Shown: positions 45,965 through 54,931 of the stretch, piece by piece | How the letters are laid out: each line of letters opens with the position of its first letter | Numbering within the stretch: position 1 is the first letter of the stretch | DNA from: Aphanothece sacrum FPU1 | GTDB taxonomy: Bacteria; Cyanobacteriota; Cyanobacteriia; Cyanobacteriales; Microcystaceae | Length of the DNA: 64,000 bases | NCBI RefSeq assembly: GCF_003864295.1 | Contig: NZ_BDQK01000003.1 | Span: 171,642 to 235,641, forward strand | Reading direction: 5' to 3' | The notes under the pieces: generated by a model | What the model was told of the DNA's origin: nothing | What the model saw: the letters and a program-made list of their open reading frames with translations, nothing else | Database searches by the model: none | Made by a program: the position numbers and the translations under genes

Positions 45965-46750
45965 TTATAATTTTGTGCTACAAATTTTACAAAAATTTGC
46001 ATCCCGATCATGTGATTTTAGTCCACAATAAGAACATACTTTATCATTTTGTTGAGTTATTTGAAAAATTTTTTGAGTTAAAATACTAATTTGCCAAGGT
46101 ATGAAAATTACTCCTGAGAAAATCATAATTACAGTTAAAATTTTTCCTTCTTTTGAGAGAGGAATTATATCCCCAAACCCAACAGTTGTCATCGTGACAA
46201 CAGAAAAATATAAAGCATCAAAAAAATCCTTAAAAACTTGGGGATTGGTTTTATGTTCAATCTGATAAATCGCCCCAGCATAGATAAAAATTAAACAAAA
46301 TAAAAGCAAAAAAATTCTAACTAAAATGATTGTATCTTCCGATTGAATTTTCAGTAAAGAGGTTTGTAACTTAATTAATCGAATTAATCTCAAAACTCTA
46401 AACCAACGTAAAATCCGAATATAGCGAATATCAATTAGTCCAATAAATAAGGGTAAAATTGCTAGGATATCAATGAAAGAATAAGAACTAAATATAAACT
46501 TCAATTTACTATCTGCACACCAAAAACGAATTAAATATTCTATTGTAAAAATCCAAATAATTACCTTATCTATTGTTTGTAATTGAGATACAAAAGAGGT
46601 AGTTATCGGATAAGTTTCAATTACAAAAATTGCTGAAGATAAAAAAATTAGCCCTACAAGAATCAAATTTATTATAATACTAATAGAGCTATCGAAATCA
46701 TCAAGGTAATGTGCTACTTTTTGGCGAATTGATTCTGATTCTTCTACCAT
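45965..46750 (-). CDS. Voltage-gated-type potassium channel with C-terminal zinc ribbon
   Basis: 261 residues. Six membrane segments: S1 IIINLILVGLIFLSSAIFVIE, S2 VIIWIFTIEYLIRFWC, S3 FIDILAILPLFIGLI, the S4 voltage sensor RYIRILRWFRVLRLIRLIKL (Arg every third residue), S5 IILVRIFLLLFCLIFIYAGAIY, pore VTMTTVGFGDIIP with the K+ filter TVGFG, and S6. The soluble tail ends in a zinc ribbon, CSYCGLKSHDRDANFCKIC (two CxxC). The ribbon in place of a RCK or cyclic-nucleotide domain is unusual and may bring metal or redox control. It is 6 bp from gloB, upstream on the same strand. Confidence 0.9.
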   Translation of the reverse strand: MVEESESIRQKVAHYLDDFDSSISIIINLILVGLIFLSSAIFVIETYPITTSFVSQLQTIDKVIIWIFTIEYLIRFWCADSKLKFIFSSYSFIDILAILPLFIGLIDIRYIRILRWFRVLRLIRLIKLQTSLLKIQSEDTIILVRIFLLLFCLIFIYAGAIYQIEHKTNPQVFKDFFDALYFSVVTMTTVGFGDIIPLSKEGKILTVIMIFSGVIFIPWQISILTQKIFQITQQNDKVCSYCGLKSHDRDANFCKICSTKL

Positions 46751-46756
46751 ACTACT

Positions 46757-47530
46757 CTAGAAATTATCTTTCATTCCTCGTATTTTTCCAAAAACTTTAA
46801 CAGAATCAATCATTCCTGTAGTTGATTGTAAAGCCACTTGATCCCATCTTAAAAAAGGATTAGTTTTCTTTTCTTCTCCTAATAAAGAAGGAACTGTTGC
46901 TATGTTTTGCTTTCTTTTATTTTGTACTTCTTGATAACGAATTTGTAAGTCATAATTATCAGGATCAACCGTCAAAGCAAATTTAAGATTACTTAACGTA
47001 TATTCATGAGCGCACCAAATCCGAGTATTATCAGGTAAGTTGCGTAACTTACTCAAAGAATCAACCATTTGCGCTGGAGTTCCTTCAAATAAGCGGCCAC
47101 ATCCTCCCGCAAATAAAGTATCACCACAGAATAATTCTCCTGGACTTTCTGTTGATTCTGGGGCAAAATAATAAGCAATATGAGCGCGAGTATGACCAGG
47201 AACAAAATAGATTTGTGCGACTCTACCAGCAAATTCTATTTGATCACCTTCTTCTAAAAATATTTGTTGTCCGGGTATTCTCCCTTGGTCTTCTTTTCCT
47301 CCATAAACACACAAATTAGGAAACTTTTCTATAAGTTGTTTATTGGCCCCAACGTGATCAGAATGATGATGGGTATTAAAAATAGCAACTAATTCAGATT
47401 TTAACTCATTTAAACAGTCTAAAACAGGGGTAGAAACAGCCGGATCAATAACTGCGGCCCTATGAGTATTAGGATCATGAAGAAGAAAAATATAATTATC
47501 TGATAAAACGGGAATAAGTTTGATTTCCAT
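46757..47530 (-). CDS. gloB: Hydroxyacylglutathione hydrolase (glyoxalase II)
   Basis: 257 residues, standard. Metallo-beta-lactamase fold enzyme hydrolysing S-lactoylglutathione. Metal motif FNTHHHSDHVGANKQL, VPGHTRAHIAYYF, FCGDTLFAGGCGRLFEGTP, CAHEYTLSNLKFA and the C-terminal NPFLRWD. The channel gene follows it by 6 bp, so they are probably co-transcribed. Confidence 0.95.
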   Translation of the reverse strand: MEIKLIPVLSDNYIFLLHDPNTHRAAVIDPAVSTPVLDCLNELKSELVAIFNTHHHSDHVGANKQLIEKFPNLCVYGGKEDQGRIPGQQIFLEEGDQIEFAGRVAQIYFVPGHTRAHIAYYFAPESTESPGELFCGDTLFAGGCGRLFEGTPAQMVDSLSKLRNLPDNTRIWCAHEYTLSNLKFALTVDPDNYDLQIRYQEVQNKRKQNIATVPSLLGEEKKTNPFLRWDQVALQSTTGMIDSVKVFGKIRGMKDNF

Positions 47531-47602
47531 AGCAAAGATTAGAATGTATTTTCTGTATTATTTTCTTTATTTTAATTGAGATTGAGTAAAAAAAGAACTA
47601 TT

Positions 47603-49104
<1,502 letters not shown>

Positions 49105-49126
49105 TTGCCCCATAGTCTTTACAATA

Positions 49127-49154
49127 GTAGGGGTCAACAGCCGTTGACCCCTAC
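49127..49154. repeat. 28-bp GTAGGGG palindrome, near-perfect
   Basis: GTAGGGGTCAACAG followed by CCGTTGACCCCTAC; one central mismatch against 1612-1639. Lies 22 bp upstream of the SGNH hydrolase start. Confidence 0.85.
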
Positions 49155-49176
49155 AAGATTTTTACTTTTCCGTTTA

Positions 49177-50136
49177 ATGATGAAACTATTATTAATTATT
49201 TTTGCTGTAATTTTTGTTTTATTAATCTTATTAGAAGGTAGTTTAAGGCTTGTTTTCGGGTTAGGTAAACGACTGATATATATCCCTGATACTGAGATTG
49301 GTTATTTATTAGCACCAAATCAAAATCTACGTCGTTTTGGTAAACAGATAATAATTAATCAATATTCTATGCGTAGTCAACCTATCGAAAAACATCCTGA
49401 AAAAAATACTTTAAGACTTTTTTTATTAGGTGATTCTGTTGCTAATGGGGCTTGGTGGACAGATCAATCAGATACCATTTCTACTCTAATTTCTAATACA
49501 TTAAAGTTAGATTTTGTCAAGAGAATAGAAGTTCTTAATGCCTCGGCTAATTCTTGGGGGCCGCGAAATCAGTTAGCCTATTTACAACGCTTTGGCACGT
49601 TTGACGCTCAGATAATTATTTTATTGCTCAATACCGATGATTTATTCGCCACAGCACCTACAGGATTGCCTGTAGGACGCGATCGCCATTATCCTAATAC
49701 TCAACCATCATCAGCTATTACAGAACTGTTAGAGCGCGTTTTTGCCAAGTCTGAGGACATTCCAGAAATGGCTAATATTTTAGGAGAAAAAGGCGATCGC
49801 GTAGGAATTAATTTAACGGCCCTAACTCAAATTCAGGCGATCGCCACTGAGTCTCAAATTCCTTTATTAGTTGCCATTACACCTTTAAAACGGGAGGTAG
49901 AAAATAACCCTAAAGATTATGAACAGAAAGCCCGAAAAAGGCTTACTCAGTGGGCGCAAGAGCAAAATATACCTCTAATTGACTTTTTAGAGGTATTTCA
50001 AGAAAATAAGGACAAAACTATTTTATACCGAGATCATATACATTTAAGTCCTCAAGGAAATCAACTGGTTAGTCAAACCATTAGTCAAAAGCTGAGATTG
50101 CTTGCAATATTTGATCCCCCCAACCCCATACCTTAA
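49177..50136 (+). CDS. SGNH/GDSL hydrolase family protein, membrane-anchored
   Basis: 319 residues from ATG 49177; an in-frame ATG at 49105 would translate a dispersed palindrome and was rejected. N-terminal anchor at residues 2-22 (KLLLIIFAVIFVLLILLEGS). Catalytic motifs: LFLLGDSVANG (Ser in GDS), the N of NASANSWGPRNQ, and DHIHLSPQGNQL (Asp-x-x-His). Such proteins are esterases or O-acetyl transfer/removal enzymes acting on exported glycans. Three HIP1-like octamers lie in the coding sequence. Confidence 0.85.
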   Translation: MMKLLLIIFAVIFVLLILLEGSLRLVFGLGKRLIYIPDTEIGYLLAPNQNLRRFGKQIIINQYSMRSQPIEKHPEKNTLRLFLLGDSVANGAWWTDQSDTISTLISNTLKLDFVKRIEVLNASANSWGPRNQLAYLQRFGTFDAQIIILLLNTDDLFATAPTGLPVGRDRHYPNTQPSSAITELLERVFAKSEDIPEMANILGEKGDRVGINLTALTQIQAIATESQIPLLVAITPLKREVENNPKDYEQKARKRLTQWAQEQNIPLIDFLEVFQENKDKTILYRDHIHLSPQGNQLVSQTISQKLRLLAIFDPPNPIP

Positions 50137-50206
50137 TAAGGGGGGCAAATAAGAGGGAAACTGCAAAAAAGTCCCCCTTTTGAAGAAGGATTTAGAGGGA
50201 TCAACA

Positions 50207-51334
50207 TCAGGAAACCGCCATCTCTGAACGATTAAGAGATTTATAATTTAAGTCAGAATCATGCCAAATTTGGCCATCAAGAGCCATTTGCTCGATCAAA
50301 CTAGCTAAACGTAAAGCTTTCAATGCTTGTTCGCCTCCGACAGAAGGTTGTTCACCCCCTCGGACACAGTTAACAAAATGCTCTAATTCTGCGTGTAAAG
50401 GTTCAATATTACTAGTATAAACTTTTTCAATTAATCCATCTTGACGATATAGGACTTGACCATAATCCGTACTATATCTAGCTGTAGTTTGACGATGAAT
50501 AAGAATTTCATTATTGAGGAAATCAGCCTCAGTTAAACAATTTTTACAATGGGCCGCTAAGCGACGAATTTTGCGATGTGTTACCTTACTAGCAGTTAAT
50601 GTAGAGACAATACCATTACCAAAACCGATAGTTGCGGTAACATAATCAAGATATCCCGAATCAGCCGCCCGACTACCACTAGCCGTCAACTTAATCACTG
50701 GGGCCCCTACCAATTCTAAGAGTAAATCGATATCATGGATCATTAAATCTAAGACCACTGAGACATCATTTGCTCGTTGGGAATAGGGACTCATGCGATG
50801 AGCTTCTACTGCAAGTAATTCTTCGGTTTTGAGGACTTTGCTGAGTTCTTGGAAAGCGGGATTAAACCGTTCAATATGACCGACTTGTAGAATAGTATTA
50901 AATTCGGCTGCGGCATTGACTAAAGATTCCGCTTCGGCGATACTGGCCGCAATAGGCTTTTCAATTAGTGTATGTACCCCTGCCTTGAGACAATCCATGC
51001 CTACAGTATGATGAAGACGGGTAGGAACGGCGATACAAACTGCATCTACATGGGGTAATAAGTCAAGATAGCTTTCAAAAAAACGTACCCGATATTTACT
51101 GGCGGTTTCTATGCCTTTTTCTACGTTAACATCGGAAATTCCGACAAATTCGACATCTTTGAGTAAGCTTAACACACGGGTATGATGTTGTCCCATGTTT
51201 CCTACTCCAATCACCCCGATACGAATGGGGTCAAAGGGGCTTCTCTGTCCTTTTAAATTAGGTTGTTGGTTGTACATTCTCCTGAACACTCCTAGTAAAC
51301 TCCTCCACCAAGGTTTGATTGATTTATAGGTCAA
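50207..51334 (-). CDS. Gfo/Idh/MocA family NAD(P)-dependent oxidoreductase
   Basis: 375 residues; start taken as TTG 51334, with ATG 51277 as alternative (its GGAG is only 1-2 bp away). Rossmann motif IRIGVIGVGNMGQHHTRVL, the family signature HTLIEKPIAASIAEAESL (Glu-Lys-Pro), VGHIERFNPAF and the catalytic-region DLMIHDIDLLLEL. Probably oxidises a sugar or UDP-sugar at C3 (as WlbA-like enzymes do), which would fit polysaccharide or lipid A synthesis; substrate unknown. Confidence 0.88.
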   Translation of the reverse strand: MTYKSIKPWWRSLLGVFRRMYNQQPNLKGQRSPFDPIRIGVIGVGNMGQHHTRVLSLLKDVEFVGISDVNVEKGIETASKYRVRFFESYLDLLPHVDAVCIAVPTRLHHTVGMDCLKAGVHTLIEKPIAASIAEAESLVNAAAEFNTILQVGHIERFNPAFQELSKVLKTEELLAVEAHRMSPYSQRANDVSVVLDLMIHDIDLLLELVGAPVIKLTASGSRAADSGYLDYVTATIGFGNGIVSTLTASKVTHRKIRRLAAHCKNCLTEADFLNNEILIHRQTTARYSTDYGQVLYRQDGLIEKVYTSNIEPLHAELEHFVNCVRGGEQPSVGGEQALKALRLASLIEQMALDGQIWHDSDLNYKSLNRSEMAVS

Positions 51335-51479
51335 TCACCAAAGATAGTAACACAGTTCGTCGAAATGTAAAGAATTTCAACAGAAGTGGTGTTTTTTTTG
51401 TAATGACTTATACCATAACGGCCATATTTTAATTGTCAGAGCAATATCTTAGAATAAAAGTGTTAAATAAGAGCAAATT

Positions 51480-51845
51480 ATGAGCTTTAAAGACTATTTT
51501 TCGCAAACAGCTTCAGATTATGCTATTTATCGTCCCCATTACCCCAAAAATCTGTTCACTTTTCTAAACACCCTGGTACAGGAACATGGAGTTGCTTGGG
51601 ATTGTGCCACAGGTAATGGACAAGTTGCTAATCAATTAGTCAATTATTTTGATCAAGTTTATGCCTCAGATGGGAGTGAACAACAAATTAGTCAAGCTCA
51701 AAATAATGAGCGCATTAACTATTTTGTTTCCTTAGCAGAAAATAGTCTTTTAGAATCTAATTCAATTGATTTAATTACGGTTGCGCAAGCTTTTCATTGG
51801 TTTAATCAAGAAGCATTTTGGACTGAATCCCCAGATGGAATTTAG
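51480..51845 (+). pseudogene. Class I SAM methyltransferase, truncated at island edge
   Basis: 121 residues of a normally about 250-residue protein. SFKDYFSQTASDYAIYRPHYPKNLF, the SAM motif AWDCATGNGQVANQL, then VYASDGSEQQI and IDLITVAQAFHWFN: clear YafE/UbiE-like methyltransferase. The frame leaves the family pattern after EAFWTE and stops at TAG 51843, where the first TTAGGGAACA word of the island begins. The C-terminal half should lie at the other end of the inserted DNA if this is a simple insertion. Confidence 0.82.
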
Positions 51846-51926
51846 GGAACAATTAATAGGCGATCGCACAGTTAGAGGCTTGAAAGTTAGGGAACAGTTA
51901 AGGGGCGATCGCCCTTTTAGGGAACA
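51842..51926 (+). repeat. Three TTAGGGAACA words at island left edge
   Basis: Words at 51842, 51887 and 51917, two followed by a G/C-rich HIP1 site (GGCGATCGC). They lie in the last 85 bp before the L,D-transpeptidase-like gene ends, at the junction with the truncated methyltransferase. Confidence 0.85.
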
Positions 51927-51928
51927 CC

Positions 51929-52543
51929 TCAGAAATAAGCAACAATTAAAGGAATTGTCCTTAATCCGGCCCGTTGATAGGTAGTCATTAACCGTTGAAA
52001 TTGCTGCCAATTGGCACTATCTACAATTCCCAAACAGCCAGCCGTACCTGGAACATTAGCATCAAAATGAATACCAAAGTCACCTCTAGTATTGCCATCA
52101 ACTTTAACCAAGTGTGGGTTAATTTTGTAGAAGTTCCCCTCAATCCCTTTGATGCTTAGATAAAGCGGTTTAGTGTTGACGCTATAATGTTTTAAGTCAA
52201 CCCTAACTACCGAGGGAATGGGGCCAGCAGAAGATTGACCCTCATTCCCCCCAACACCGCTAACAGCTTTAAACTCAGCGTCAATTAACCCGTTTTTGGT
52301 ATCAAGACTTATCAATTTTCCCTTACCTTTATTGTTTTTGTCAGCAATAAAAACCAAGATTTTAGGATATTTAGAATAAGGCTTATATATTGCATGATCT
52401 TTAATTAAATACCTGATAGATGGTTGGGTTTTGCTTTGAGGTAAAGGAATAAGGAAAAATAGAACAGTTAAAGCCAAAAAACTAAGGTGCAATCGGTAAG
52501 GAATCAAGGGATGGGGAAATAGGGTTCGATGTTTTTTGTTCAT
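51929..52543 (-). CDS. L,D-transpeptidase (YkuD)-like exported protein
   Basis: 204 residues. Signal anchor at about residues 17-35 (LHLSFLALTVLFFLIPLPQ). The C-terminal third reads GDFGIHFDANVPGTAGCLGIV, resembling the YkuD active site HxD...G(S/T)xGCxxx with His and Cys, so it likely cross-links or anchors to peptidoglycan. The overall YkuD match is weak and the domain could be a related cysteine/histidine wall hydrolase. Last gene of the minus-strand operon; its start lies 62 bp inside the previous gene. The gene contains one TGCCAATTGGCA palindrome. Confidence 0.6.
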   Translation of the reverse strand: MNKKHRTLFPHPLIPYRLHLSFLALTVLFFLIPLPQSKTQPSIRYLIKDHAIYKPYSKYPKILVFIADKNNKGKGKLISLDTKNGLIDAEFKAVSGVGGNEGQSSAGPIPSVVRVDLKHYSVNTKPLYLSIKGIEGNFYKINPHLVKVDGNTRGDFGIHFDANVPGTAGCLGIVDSANWQQFQRLMTTYQRAGLRTIPLIVAYF

Positions 52544-52757
52544 GATTAGAAAGGACAGTAAAGCCTATAAATCCAAAGAGAAGGAAACAAAACATAGACC
52601 CTAACAATAAACCTAGATTGCCATTAGACTGATTAGATTGAGGTTTTAGAGATAAGTTAAAATCAGCAATATGACTTTCTGCTTTTAACTTTCTCCCATA
52701 GTGTTCTACATCATCAATAATACGCTCTGCTTTCCATTTTTTTTGAGGTTCCATCAT
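52482..52757 (-). CDS. Small membrane protein of island operon
   Basis: 91 residues, unrecognised. Polar N terminus (QKKWKAERIIDDVEHYGRKLKAE), one membrane helix at about residues 49-70 (LGLLLGSMFCFLLFGFIGFTVL) and a Ser/Pro-rich tail. Start overlaps the previous stop by 4 bp (ATGA) and its 3' end overlaps the transpeptidase-like gene by 62 bp, so expression is coupled. Confidence 0.65.
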   Translation of the reverse strand: MMEPQKKWKAERIIDDVEHYGRKLKAESHIADFNLSLKPQSNQSNGNLGLLLGSMFCFLLFGFIGFTVLSNHEQKTSNPISPSLDSLPIAP

Positions 52758-53206
52758 AATAATCTCCGAATTAATAGGTCTAATTTCTCATCTTGTGAAC
52801 TGGAGACAGGGCCCGTATATTCGTAAACTTCAATTAAGAAGTTATCGTACCAAAATGGAACTTCGATCCCTATCTTGTAATTAGTAGCCATTTGGGGAAA
52901 AGTCATAATAGTTGTCTCTCCTATCCAGGACTTTTTACCTTCAACTCTGTTATATTCTCCTTGACCATCGAGAGTGATTAAATCTTCAATCAGATAATAA
53001 GTCATGGCCCAATATCTGTAAAAGGAGTAAACAGGATAACCAGAACAACGAACCGCTATATTATGGTTTTGTAAAGTTAAAGGTAATGTCACAAACCCGA
53101 TAGGATCTGTTTGACCTTCTTTTCCAGGAATGGGCCTTGAGGAGTAAGAAAAACTCCCCAAAGATTCCCAATTTTCTCCACTATCAAAACGAAAAGTTAA
53201 CGTCAT
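52754..53206 (-). CDS. Unknown protein of island operon (150 aa)
   Basis: Beta-rich, aromatic-rich soluble protein (LTFRFDSGENWESLGSFSYSS, VYSFYRYWAMTYYLIEDLITLDG, VPFWYDNFLIEVYEYTGPVS), ending in a short helix SSSQDEKLDLLIRRLL. Family not recognised. The jelly-roll-like composition would suit a structural or adhesin subunit (speculation). 15 bp after the preceding gene. Confidence 0.65.
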   Translation of the reverse strand: MTLTFRFDSGENWESLGSFSYSSRPIPGKEGQTDPIGFVTLPLTLQNHNIAVRCSGYPVYSFYRYWAMTYYLIEDLITLDGQGEYNRVEGKKSWIGETTIMTFPQMATNYKIGIEVPFWYDNFLIEVYEYTGPVSSSQDEKLDLLIRRLL

Positions 53207-53221
53207 AATTACCTGATCGTT

Positions 53222-53452
53222 TTAATCACAAATGCCTAAGAATTGAAGATTTTGAGCCACATAATCGAGGTAAGCGTTAGGGTCTTGACCTTGATCATTG
53301 AGACAATCCAAAACGCAGTCAAACTCGTCTCCGGTATAAAGGGCATAATCTAATAACTCAGTCGCTTGATGCAAATTTTCTAGTTCTTGATCTAGATTGC
53401 AATCTTCATCAATCGGAGGTGTCCATATTAAGAAAGGAGTCTCTCTGTTCAT
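53222..53452 (-). CDS. Small acidic protein of island operon
   Basis: 76 residues, very acidic (PPIDEDCNLDQELENLHQATELLDYALYTGDEFDCVLDCLNDQGQDPNAYLDYV), four Cys. Family unknown; size and charge suit a chaperone or anti-factor for an operon partner. Its start is 2 bp from the previous stop. Confidence 0.6.
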   Translation of the reverse strand: MNRETPFLIWTPPIDEDCNLDQELENLHQATELLDYALYTGDEFDCVLDCLNDQGQDPNAYLDYVAQNLQFLGICD

Positions 53453-53454
53453 CG

Positions 53455-53994
53455 CTAGATTTTCTCCTTAATGCGACTTACACGGGTTCCGGCGGGGATT
53501 TTTCCTGCTGTTTTAAAGTTATTAACAATGGCGTTGTAGGCGGTCAGTTCTTCGTCTGTGCCATTTAATCGGCCAAAGGGAATACTACCTGAAGTACCGC
53601 CATAACTGAGGTAAGGTAATTTTGTGCGATCTGAAGTCTTTCTTACACCTTTAGAAGTTAAGCCAGTGGTGATTACGACCTTAGCAGGACGAGCGCGGCC
53701 ACCTATTAAAATGATATCGTCGGCAGCAGGAAATGCACCTTCTCCTAACTTGGTACGTCCTGCAAGTTTTTCTTTATTCGTATTCCAGGTAGATTCTGTC
53801 CCTTTAACCTTGTGAAATACCTTTGCATTAAAATCTTGTCCAAACAAATGTACATATAATTCAACTTGAGGGGGTTTGGGAGTTCCAGAGCCTACCTTGT
53901 CGGGGCGTTCATCATATTTGTCGTAGTAAGCGATCAAATTCTTGAAAGCGATCTGATTTTTGGCCCCGCGTGCTAAATTTCGTAACGTACTCAT
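53455..53994 (-). CDS. Unknown protein of island operon (179 aa)
   Basis: Basic, Gly/Lys/Thr-rich: STLRNLARGAKNQIAFKNLIAYYDKYDERPDK, ELYVHLFGQDFNAKVFHKVKG, DDIILIGGRARPAKVVITTGL, KLPYLSYGGTSGSIPFGRLNG. No signal peptide. Family unrecognised. Possible nucleic-acid-binding or capsid-like subunit (speculation). 106 bp separate it from the preceding gene, the longest gap in the operon, so a second promoter is possible. Confidence 0.65.
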   Translation of the reverse strand: MSTLRNLARGAKNQIAFKNLIAYYDKYDERPDKVGSGTPKPPQVELYVHLFGQDFNAKVFHKVKGTESTWNTNKEKLAGRTKLGEGAFPAADDIILIGGRARPAKVVITTGLTSKGVRKTSDRTKLPYLSYGGTSGSIPFGRLNGTDEELTAYNAIVNNFKTAGKIPAGTRVSRIKEKI

Positions 53995-54100
53995 AAAGTC
54001 CTCTGTGTGTGGTGTTTCACCCAGATTACAGCAAACTTTTAAGCAAATTTTCCCCTGGAAACCCTAGGATTTCTCCCTGCTTTGAAATTTATTCGCAACC

Positions 54101-54931
54101 TCAAGCGGTTTGATAAGCGTCGGGAAATTGATAGGTTAAATCCACTAAAGGTATGGGACGTTTAAGCCCATGTATAGTACAAATAGCTCCAGTAAAATAA
54201 ACATCAGTAATGGGACGGCTTCGAGGTTTTTTCTTACTTTTGCCTAAAATTATTTGAGTACCAGGAATAGTGGGAAAAGCGGCGGTTTCATTAGGAGCAA
54301 CATTTTTTCTGAGTAAGTCCCAATCGGGTTTATGATTTTGAATATCTAAAACTTGCTCTATTAAGTTTTTCGCATCAAGTTCAGCTCTGGCATACACTTT
54401 CAATTCATAGCCTTTTTCCTTATCTCTGTAAGAATAAATCTCCTTACCTTTACGCCATTTATAACGCGGTTTAGCAAAAAGACTTTTGATTTTAGTGGCC
54501 ATTAATTTTAACTCTAATTCTGTAATTGTTTGAGAAGTTTCTTGAATTAATCTAAAACTAATTTGTCCTGTACAAGGTTCATATTCAGGCTCAACGTCAT
54601 GAGCATTCTCAACAAATAATAAGGTAATTTGTGGCTTGTATTTAAAAGATTGATTGTAGTCTTCAATGGGAATGCCATAAATAGGAGTTGTAAAAGCTTG
54701 ACCTCGACGAATATCATAATTAAAGAAAATCCACTTACAAATGCATTGTAAAGCCGAATCTTTATCATCAATTAATGAAGCTAAATATAAACTTTGTCGA
54801 GGTATTTTTAGGTCAAGATCTAAAGTATCAGGGTCAAGGTCACGAAACCATTGACGAACTTCTTTATTGTGGGTTTTCTTCCAAATATCTTGAAAGTGTT
54901 CCCAGGAATTAAAATCAGTTGGTAGTGACAT
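54101..54931 (-). CDS. Unknown protein of island operon (276 aa)
   Basis: Soluble mixed alpha/beta protein, not recognised: LPTDFNSWEHFQDIWKKTHNKEVRQWFRDLDPD, IYGIPIEDYNQSFKYKPQITLLFV, a basic block YKWRKGKEIYSYRDKEKGYELKVYARAELDA, and RSRPITDVYFTGAICTIHGLKRPIPLVDLTYQFPD. Start overlaps the 789-residue gene's stop by 17 bp, so the two products are probably made together. Confidence 0.68.
   Translation of the reverse strand: MSLPTDFNSWEHFQDIWKKTHNKEVRQWFRDLDPDTLDLDLKIPRQSLYLASLIDDKDSALQCICKWIFFNYDIRRGQAFTTPIYGIPIEDYNQSFKYKPQITLLFVENAHDVEPEYEPCTGQISFRLIQETSQTITELELKLMATKIKSLFAKPRYKWRKGKEIYSYRDKEKGYELKVYARAELDAKNLIEQVLDIQNHKPDWDLLRKNVAPNETAAFPTIPGTQIILGKSKKKPRSRPITDVYFTGAICTIHGLKRPIPLVDLTYQFPDAYQTA

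Noticed and set aside
51781..51984. Plus-strand frame with FREQ repeats across the island edge
   Set aside because: It overlaps both the methyltransferase and the transpeptidase-like gene and is made mostly of translated island words.
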